Source of the DNA: PALSA-894 sp049698215 | GTDB lineage: Bacteria > Pseudomonadota > Alphaproteobacteria > Rhizobiales > Xanthobacteraceae | Reading direction: 5' to 3' | Assembly: GCA_049698215.1 (NCBI GenBank) | Contig: JBAVXH010000134.1 | Coordinates: 1-9,672, forward strand | DNA length: 9,672 nt | Part shown: piece after piece, positions 5,126 through 9,672 of the stretch | Layout: each line of letters opens with the position of its first letter | How positions within the stretch are numbered: the first letter of the stretch is position 1 | Notes under the pieces: model-generated | What the model saw: the letters and a program-made list of their open reading frames with translations, nothing else | What the model was told of the DNA's origin: nothing | Databases searched by the model: none | Position numbers and translations under genes: made by a program

Positions 5126-6754
5126 TTGCCCCAAGTCGCGTCCGCTCCCGTGATTTCGCCGCCGGTGCGCTCCGACGCGCCGGTGCGCACGCCCGGCCAA
5201 GATGAACCCTCGGGCGCGTTCGGCGAGATGTTGGACGTTTCGTCCGCCGCTCCCGATGCCGGCGGCCAGTCCGCGTCGGGCAAATCCAAGGAAGCGCCCG
5301 CTCCGGCAGCGCAAAGCGACCAGCCTGCGGAACCTCTTCAGACCGCCAACACCTCCCTCCCGCCGGTCGTCGCCATCGAACTCGCCCTCCTCGCGCGGGA
5401 GCTCCCCGTCGAGGGCAGCCCAGCCGCTCCTGTGGCCGCGACGGAAACCGATCACCGGAACGCTACCGCAGGTGGCGATGCCGATGCGGAGAACACAGAC
5501 GCTAAAGCGACCGGTGACGCGGCGAGTATGCTTATCGATCCGAAGGCCCCCGAAGTCGCCCTGACCGTCATTCTCGCACCGCCCCCTGCCCCGGCCAGCG
5601 CTCCGGTGCAGACGGGCGTGGATGCTGGGGCAATCGTTTCGGGTGAACCGACGCCCTCTATCGCTGTGCCTTCCAAGAGCGCACCGGCTGGGGCTCCGGT
5701 TCAGGGCGCGGCAGCAAATCTGCCGCCGCCCACTGCTGACCTCGACACTGCCTCGTTGCCGGACCTCGCGAAGCCAGCCGACACGCCCGCCGAAACCGTT
5801 GCCGCCAATGGGACCACGACCCTGGATAAACCCGCGCAGGGTGAGGCAGCCGTCCTGTCGGCGCAGCGTCCAGTCGCAGAGGCCGTGAACGGCAAGGCCG
5901 AGGACAAGAGCGCCAAACCCAGCGAAGTCGCAGCCGCTGCGCCCGCGCCGACGGAAGCAAGACCGACACCGCGCCCCGCCGCGGAGACCAGAGACGACAA
6001 GGCCGAGGCGCATCCAACAGCCGCTCCGAACGCCGGCAAGCCGGCACAGGCGCATCCATCCGCGGACACGCCCCGTCCCCCCGATCAGCCGGTCGACCTC
6101 GACACGACGCTGCCGGCGCATCAGCCGCATGGGCAGCCGTCAGAGCATGCTTCGGCGACCGCTCGGACCGCATCGGCGGCGGCTCACAATGACCTCCTCG
6201 CTCCCACATCGATTGCTCAGACCGTCACCGCGCAGCTCGCAAGCAACCCGCCCGCACTGGGACTGAATCTTGCGGCGCCCCTCGCCTCGCCCGTCCAGAC
6301 TCTCTGGCAGCCCACAGCGCAACGCGCCGACTCCACCGACAACACCATCCCCATCTCCGGCCTCGCGGTCGAAATCGTGTCGCGCGTGCATGAAGGGCTG
6401 CGCCGCTTCGAGATCCGCCTCGATCCGCCCGAGCTTGGCCGCATCGATGTGCGTCTCGATGTCGACCGCGGTGGCAACGTGACGTCGCGCCTGACGGTGG
6501 AGCGCGCCGAGACGCTCGACCTCTTGCGCCGCGACGCGCCGCAGCTCGAGCGCGCCCTGCAGCATGCCGGTCTCAACACCGAAGGCGGGCTGCAGTTCTC
6601 GCTGCGCGACCAGAACTTCGCCAACCGCGAACAGACCCAGCAGCATTCGCCGACGCTGATCGTGCCGGACGACGAGCCGGCGGCCGCCGAAGCGGCGCGC
6701 CGCGGCTACGGCCGGCTCATCGGGCTGGGCGGCGGCATCGACATCCGGGTGTGA
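5126..6754 (+). CDS. fliK: flagellar hook-length control protein FliK
   Basis: About 542 residues from TTG 5126. The first 380 or so are Pro/Ala/Glu/Thr-rich and low in complexity, as expected for the secreted, extended ruler part of FliK. The C-terminal Flg_hook domain (about 405-500) is clear: LRRFEIRLDPPELGRIDVRL (about 423-442) carries the family core L-x-P-x-x-L-G-x-(I/V)-x-V, followed by DLLRRDAPQLERALQHAGL. This domain switches the FlhB export gate from hook to filament substrates once the hook is long enough. The tail after 500 is variable. The stop TGA overlaps the Shine-Dalgarno of flgD, 9 bases downstream, so the two are an operon. A GTG start at 5105 would add 7 residues. FliK N-termini diverge greatly, so identification rests on the C-terminal domain and context. 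Confidence 0.9.
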   Translation: MPQVASAPVISPPVRSDAPVRTPGQDEPSGAFGEMLDVSSAAPDAGGQSASGKSKEAPAPAAQSDQPAEPLQTANTSLPPVVAIELALLARELPVEGSPAAPVAATETDHRNATAGGDADAENTDAKATGDAASMLIDPKAPEVALTVILAPPPAPASAPVQTGVDAGAIVSGEPTPSIAVPSKSAPAGAPVQGAAANLPPPTADLDTASLPDLAKPADTPAETVAANGTTTLDKPAQGEAAVLSAQRPVAEAVNGKAEDKSAKPSEVAAAAPAPTEARPTPRPAAETRDDKAEAHPTAAPNAGKPAQAHPSADTPRPPDQPVDLDTTLPAHQPHGQPSEHASATARTASAAAHNDLLAPTSIAQTVTAQLASNPPALGLNLAAPLASPVQTLWQPTAQRADSTDNTIPISGLAVEIVSRVHEGLRRFEIRLDPPELGRIDVRLDVDRGGNVTSRLTVERAETLDLLRRDAPQLERALQHAGLNTEGGLQFSLRDQNFANREQTQQHSPTLIVPDDEPAAAEAARRGYGRLIGLGGGIDIRV

Positions 6755-6763
6755 GGACAAGCC

Positions 6764-7468
6764 ATGGCTGACACGCTTGCATCGATCGCGGCAGCGGTGA
6801 CCTCCGCGAAGGGGACCGCGCCCAGCACCGCCGCGGGCGTCGCGTTCAACTCAGCAGCCGACAAGACCACGCTGGCGAGCAACTTCGATACGTTCCTCAC
6901 GCTGCTGACCACGCAACTGCGGAACCAGAACCCGCTCGACCCGCTCGATACCAACCAGTTCACCCAGCAGCTGGTGCAGTTCGCGGGCGTCGAGCAGCAG
7001 ATCAACATGAACCAGCAGCTGACCTCGCTCGTCGCCCTGCAGAAGGCGAACCAGGTCACCTCGGCGATGAGCTTCCTCGGCGCGACCGCGACCGTCGACG
7101 GCTCCTCGACCAAGCTTGCCAGCGGCAAGGCAACCTGGAGCTTTGCGGCCGACAAGCCCTCGACCGGCACGATCACGATCAAGGATGCGACCGGCCAGAC
7201 CGCCTACAGCGGCTCCTTCCCGCTCAACGCCGGGACGCAAGCCTTCGCCTGGGACGGCCGCGGCAACAATGGCACCAAGTGGCCCGACGGCGGCTACACG
7301 CTCTCGATCACCGCCAAGGACGCAAGCGGCCAGTCGGTGGCGGTTTCCACGACCGTGAACGGCACGGTCGACACAGTCGACCTCACGCAAAATCCGCCCG
7401 CCCTCACCATTGGCGGGCAGGCCTACAGCCTTGACAAGATCAAGCAGGTTGTCCGGCCGGGCCTGTAG
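6764..7468 (+). CDS. flgD: flagellar hook assembly scaffold FlgD
   Basis: A 234-residue secreted rod/hook cap scaffold that lets FlgE subunits assemble at the growing hook tip. The N-terminal core is typical: FDTFLTLLTTQLRNQNPLDP (41-60) continuing to TNQFTQQLVQFAGVEQQINM (63-82). The middle and C-terminal parts are the beta-rich Tudor-like and Ig-like domains, with the hallmark WDGRGNNGTKWPDGGYTL (163-180). There is no cleavable signal peptide; export is through the flagellar type III apparatus. The Shine-Dalgarno GAGGA lies about 7 bases before ATG 6764 and overlaps the fliK stop. A GC-rich hairpin 9 bases after the stop marks the likely operon end. Length and domain order are normal; identification is secure. 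Confidence 0.96.
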   Translation: MADTLASIAAAVTSAKGTAPSTAAGVAFNSAADKTTLASNFDTFLTLLTTQLRNQNPLDPLDTNQFTQQLVQFAGVEQQINMNQQLTSLVALQKANQVTSAMSFLGATATVDGSSTKLASGKATWSFAADKPSTGTITIKDATGQTAYSGSFPLNAGTQAFAWDGRGNNGTKWPDGGYTLSITAKDASGQSVAVSTTVNGTVDTVDLTQNPPALTIGGQAYSLDKIKQVVRPGL

Positions 7469-7476
7469 TCCGCGCC

Positions 7477-7503
7477 GGGGCGGGCGGTCCCGCTGCCCGC
7501 CCC
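7477..7503 (+). terminator. candidate terminator of fliK-flgD
   Basis: GGGGCGGGC (7477-7485) and GCCCGCCCC (7495-7503) form a 9-bp all-GC stem with a 9-base loop, starting 9 bases after the flgD stop. No T tract follows (AACCTGGG), so termination may be incomplete or factor-assisted. Confidence 0.5.
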
Positions 7504-7548
7504 AACCTGGGTCACGGTAGGAATTTGTTTCCTATTTAAGTCCCGCGC

Positions 7549-7563
7549 TTAGCTAAATTTTAA
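7549..7563 (+). promoter_or_regulatory. candidate CtrA box upstream of sciP
   Basis: TTAG-N7-TTAA (7549-7552, 7560-7563) differs by one base from the CtrA consensus TTAA-N7-TTAA. It lies in a short AT-rich island in otherwise GC-rich DNA, 55 bases before the sciP ATG, where CtrA-activated promoters keep the box over the -35 region. Because sciP encodes a CtrA inhibitor, this would close a feedback loop. An A/T-rich match of this size can occur by chance. Confidence 0.45.
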
Positions 7564-7572
7564 ATCGGGAAG

Positions 7573-7616
7573 GCTACTCTCACGCCAGTATCAGTTCGCG
7601 TGTGTGTGAGAGTAGC
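7573..7616 (+). promoter_or_regulatory. inverted repeat spanning the sciP ribosome-binding site
   Basis: GCTACTCTCAC (7573-7583) and GTGAGAGTAGC (7606-7616) are perfect 11-bp complements around a 22-base loop; one G-U and one C-G pair can extend the stem inward. The right arm includes the GAGAG Shine-Dalgarno (7608-7612) and ends one base before the ATG. If transcription starts left of the repeat, the RNA hairpin would mask the ribosome site; if it starts inside, the repeat may be a DNA operator. Confidence 0.55.
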
Positions 7617-7617
7617 T

Positions 7618-7893
7618 ATGACCGAACCTCATCGCCCGAGGGTGAAGTATGTCATCGGGCCCGACGGTAGCCCCCTGACCATCGCCGATTTGCCGGCTCC
7701 CGGCACGCGGCGCTGGGTCATTCGCCGCAAGGCGGAGGTGGTGGCGGCGGTTCGTGGCGGACTTCTGTCGCTCGAGGAAGCGTGCACGCGTTATACGTTG
7801 ACCGTCGAGGAGTTCCTCGCCTGGCAGTATTCGATCGACCGTCACGGTCTCGCCGGCCTGCGTACCACGCGCATCCAGCAGTATCGCCAGTAA
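7618..7893 (+). CDS. sciP: CtrA inhibitor SciP (DUF1153 family)
   Basis: A 91-residue cytosolic regulator. The sequence MTEPHRPRVKYVIGPDGSPL followed by LPAPGTRRWVIRRKAEVVAAV and the C-terminal FLAWQYSIDRHGLAGLRTTR is characteristic of the DUF1153/SciP family. In Caulobacter SciP binds CtrA on DNA and blocks its activation of transcription after cell division. Residues about 31-75 form a helix-turn-helix-like core: RRKAEVVAAVRGGLLSLEEA, then CTRYTLTVEEFLAWQ. Length is close to the Caulobacter protein. ATG 7618 is preferred, with GAGAG 5 bases before it; a GTG at 7600 is in frame but lies inside the inverted repeat. The gene stands alone between flgD and fliF, each side having a terminator-like hairpin or repeat. 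Its placement among flagellar genes fits control of CtrA-dependent flagellar promoters. Confidence 0.92.
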   Translation: MTEPHRPRVKYVIGPDGSPLTIADLPAPGTRRWVIRRKAEVVAAVRGGLLSLEEACTRYTLTVEEFLAWQYSIDRHGLAGLRTTRIQQYRQ

Positions 7894-7920
7894 GCGTCCA
7901 GTTTTCAGCGCAAAGCTGAC

Positions 7921-7947
7921 GCAGCGCCGGCCCTGGGCCGGCGTTGT
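7921..7947 (+). terminator. candidate terminator of sciP
   Basis: CGCCGGCCC (7925-7933) pairs with GGGCCGGCG (7935-7943), and the stem extends outward by further pairs including two G-U pairs. It begins 28 bases after the sciP stop and is followed by a T-rich but interrupted tract (CGTCTTTG). A rho-independent terminator is likely. Confidence 0.6.
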
Positions 7948-7974
7948 CGTCTTTGCGAGCCATTCATCTCGGTC

Positions 7975-8088
7975 GTCATCCCGGACAGCCCGCAGGGCTG
8001 ATCCGGGACCCAGTAAACACCGCCTTCGCGTTTCAGCACCGTCTGCGTTTACTGGATCCCGGCTCTCGCTACGCTCGGCCGGGATGAC
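7975..8088. repeat. 114-bp MITE-like palindromic repeat
   Basis: Outer arms GTCATCCCGG (7975-7984) and CCGGGATGAC (8079-8088) are perfect 10-bp inverted repeats. Nested inside, CCGGGACCCAGTAAAC (8003-8018) pairs with the 16 bases 8047-8062 with one mismatch. The whole unit can fold into a long cruciform. Units with GTCATCCCGG edges and the CCAGTAAAC motif are, from memory, abundant between genes in Bradyrhizobium-type genomes. No coding capacity. It separates the sciP terminator from the fliF control region. Confidence 0.75.
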
Positions 8089-8096
8089 ACCACGCG

Positions 8097-8102
8097 TTAA
8101 CC
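8097..8102 (+). promoter_or_regulatory. possible CtrA half-site before fliF
   Basis: TTAACC (8097-8102) matches the first half of a CtrA site (TTAACCAT). The second half, expected 7 bases on, reads GAAA and matches only in its last two bases. It lies 65 bases before the fliF ATG, next to the palindrome at 8119-8137. The site is weak on its own; position is the only support. Confidence 0.22.
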
Positions 8103-8118
8103 GGATGGAAACCATGAA

Positions 8119-8137
8119 CCCGGCAAAACTTGCCGGG
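8119..8137 (+). promoter_or_regulatory. candidate FlbD operator before fliF
   Basis: CCCGGCAAAACTTGCCGGG has perfect 8-bp arms around a 3-base centre. Its core CGGCA-N5-TGCCG has the same half-site and spacing as the first site upstream of fliK (4974-4988). It lies 29 bases before the fliF ATG, over or just after the expected promoter. In Caulobacter FlbD represses fliF from an ftr site in this region; the same arrangement is inferred here. The alternative, a terminator, is less likely because the sciP terminator is already upstream and no T tract follows. Confidence 0.5.
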
Positions 8138-8166
8138 TTGGGGTTTGAGCGCCGCTCGGCGCCGGA

Positions 8167-9672
8167 ATGGCTGGGACACAATCCGTGCAAGGCTTGGTCG
8201 AGTTCATCCGCACGCTAGGCGCCGCGCGCCTCGGAGCCATGGCGGCGGTCACCGCCGCGCTGATCGGCATGTTCGGCTTCCTCATCCTGCGCGTCACCGC
8301 GCCGCAGATGTCGCCCGTCTTCACCGACCTGACCCCGGAAGATTCCGCCGCGATCGTGAAGGACCTGGAGCGGCAGGGCATCGCCTACGACCTCAAGAAC
8401 GACGGCGCCATCGTGATGGTGCCGCGCGACAAGCTGACCCGCATCCGCATGAAACTTGCCGAAGGCGGCCTGCCCAAGGGCGGCGGGGTCGGCTACGAGA
8501 TCTTCGACAAGTCCGACGCGCTTGGCGCGACCTCGTTCGTCCAGAACATCAACCATCTGCGGGCGCTCGAAGGTGAACTGGCCCGCACCATCAAGGCGAT
8601 CGACCGGGTGCAGGCGGCGCGCGTCCACCTCGTGCTGCCGGAGCGGCCGCTGTTCTCGCGCGACAAGGTCGAGCCGTCCGCCTCGATCGTGCTGCGGGTG
8701 CGCGGCGCCTTGGAGGCCGCCCAAGTGCGCGCCATCCGGCATCTGGTGGCGTCGGCGGTGAACGGGCTGAAGCCGCAGCGGGTCTCAGTCGTCGATGAAA
8801 CCGGCAACCTGCTCGCTGACGGCGCGGCCGGTTCGGACACTGCCGTCGGCGCCCTCGGCCAGGAGCGGCAGACCAGTTTCGAGCGCCGCATGCGCGATCA
8901 AATCGAGACGATCGTCTCCTCGGTCGCCGGCCCGGGCCGCGCCCGCGTGCAGCTTTCCGCCGAGTTCGACTTCAACCGCATCACCGAGACGTTCGACAAG
9001 TTCGACCCGGAAGGCCGCGTGGTGCGCTCCAGCCAGACGCGCGAGGAATCCTCCGCGGCCGGGGTCGTCCAGGAGGGAGGCCCGGTCAGCGTCGGCAACG
9101 AACTGCCGGGCGGGCAGCAGGCCGCGCAGGGTCAGACGCCAAATGCGCAAGCCGCGCGCGATGCCGCCAAGAAATCCGAGGAGATCGTCAATTACGAGAT
9201 CTCGCGCTCGACCAAGACCGAGGTCACCGAAGGCGGCCGCGTCAAGCGCATCTCGGCGGCCGTGCTGGTCGACGGCAGCTACGGCAAGAACGACAAGGGC
9301 GAATCGGTCTACCAGCCGCGCACCAAGGAAGAGCTCGACCGGATCGCCGCGCTGGTGCGCACCGCCATCGGCTTCGACCAGAAGCGCGGCGACCAGATCG
9401 AAGTCGTGAACCTGCGCTTTGCCGAAGCGCCCGCGGCGCCGATCCAGGAGACGCCCACCGGCTTCCTGTCGTTCCTGCAATTCACCAAGGACGACATCAT
9501 GCGCGGTGTCGAGCTGGTGGTGATGGCCCTGCTCGCGCTGATCGTCGTGCTGTTCGTCGTGCGGCCGCTGGTCCGCCGCATCCTCACGCCCGAGGAGCCG
9601 CGCGCCGCCCTGACGCCTGCCGCACTAGGCATGCCTGCGATCGCCGGGCAGGCCGCGACTGCGGCGCTGCCG
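8167..9672 (+). CDS. fliF: flagellar MS-ring protein FliF (3' end outside window)
   Basis: The frame is open from 8149 to the window end with no stop; 502 residues are visible of a usual 530-560. FliF forms the inner-membrane MS ring on which the rotor and export gate assemble. Transmembrane helix 1 lies at about 24-44 (AAVTAALIGMFGFLILRV). The YscJ/FliF ring domain follows, with KLAEGGLPKGGGVGYEIFDK and ARVHLVLPERPLF. The FliF C-terminal domain contains RARVQLSAEFDFN and NYEISRSTKTEV, and helix 2 is at about 446-468 (GVELVVMALLALIVVLFVV). The missing tail should hold the FliG-binding segment. ATG 8167 is used, but GTG 8185 is a strong alternative: GGGA lies 8 bases before it, the following QGLVEF matches Bradyrhizobium-type N-termini as I remember them, and a GC hairpin (8149-8162) crowds the ATG. 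Confidence 0.95.
   Translation, partial: MAGTQSVQGLVEFIRTLGAARLGAMAAVTAALIGMFGFLILRVTAPQMSPVFTDLTPEDSAAIVKDLERQGIAYDLKNDGAIVMVPRDKLTRIRMKLAEGGLPKGGGVGYEIFDKSDALGATSFVQNINHLRALEGELARTIKAIDRVQAARVHLVLPERPLFSRDKVEPSASIVLRVRGALEAAQVRAIRHLVASAVNGLKPQRVSVVDETGNLLADGAAGSDTAVGALGQERQTSFERRMRDQIETIVSSVAGPGRARVQLSAEFDFNRITETFDKFDPEGRVVRSSQTREESSAAGVVQEGGPVSVGNELPGGQQAAQGQTPNAQAARDAAKKSEEIVNYEISRSTKTEVTEGGRVKRISAAVLVDGSYGKNDKGESVYQPRTKEELDRIAALVRTAIGFDQKRGDQIEVVNLRFAEAPAAPIQETPTGFLSFLQFTKDDIMRGVELVVMALLALIVVLFVVRPLVRRILTPEEPRAALTPAALGMPAIAGQAATAALP

Noticed and set aside
5027..6130. A 367-codon open frame on the minus strand opposite fliK.
   Set aside because: It is Arg/Gly/Cys-rich with no family features, and GC-rich Pro/Ala coding on the plus strand readily leaves the antisense frame open. 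FliK has a recognisable C-terminal domain and an upstream promoter.
9093..9108. CGGCA-N6-TGCCG inside fliF, resembling the candidate FlbD sites.
   Set aside because: The spacing differs by one and it is inside a conserved coding region. It is useful mainly as a warning about the chance rate of such repeats in GC-rich DNA.

Overview
The window reads as a GC-rich alphaproteobacterial chromosome, most likely Hyphomicrobiales (Bradyrhizobium / Rhodopseudomonas / Xanthobacteraceae-like). This is judged from the SciP-type CtrA regulator inside a flagellar cluster, the PmtA and FliF sequences, the elongator tRNA-Met, and two dispersed palindromic repeats of a kind common in these genomes. The species cannot be named from this window.

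Left part (1-2380): the 3' half of an MFS transporter gene; an AT-richer orphan gene for a multi-spanning membrane protein (725-1561); a 330-base gene-free stretch with a 20-bp perfect palindrome; a minus-strand elongator tRNA-Met with a clear promoter and a terminator-like hairpin; a small conserved protein (DUF6494-like); and a REP/MITE-like double hairpin.

Middle part (2384-4899, all minus strand): a RelE/ParE-type toxin gene, its XRE-type antitoxin gene and a PmtA-like phospholipid N-methyltransferase gene follow each other with gaps of 8 and 4 bases and probably form one operon, read from a promoter containing overlapping inverted repeats. Upstream lies mnmA (tRNA 2-thiouridylase), whose active site carries CxxC plus a third Cys.

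Right part (4900-9672, plus strand): flagellar genes. fliK and flgD are co-transcribed from what looks like a complete sigma-54 promoter: paired CGGCA/TGCCG enhancer-like sites, a consensus IHF site, a -24/-12 element, and a Shine-Dalgarno sequence choosing a TTG start. sciP, a small CtrA inhibitor, follows with a CtrA-like box and an 11-bp inverted repeat whose right arm covers the sciP ribosome-binding site. After a 114-bp MITE-like repeat comes fliF (MS ring), cut by the window end, with the same CGGCA-N5-TGCCG palindrome in front of it as upstream of fliK.

Taken together, the flagellar half looks like a Caulobacter-style hierarchy (CtrA, FlbD, sigma-54, IHF, SciP) written into the intergenic DNA. 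The regulators FlbD, RpoN and CtrA are not encoded in the window, so these assignments rest on site architecture. No CRISPR array, transposase or phage gene was found.
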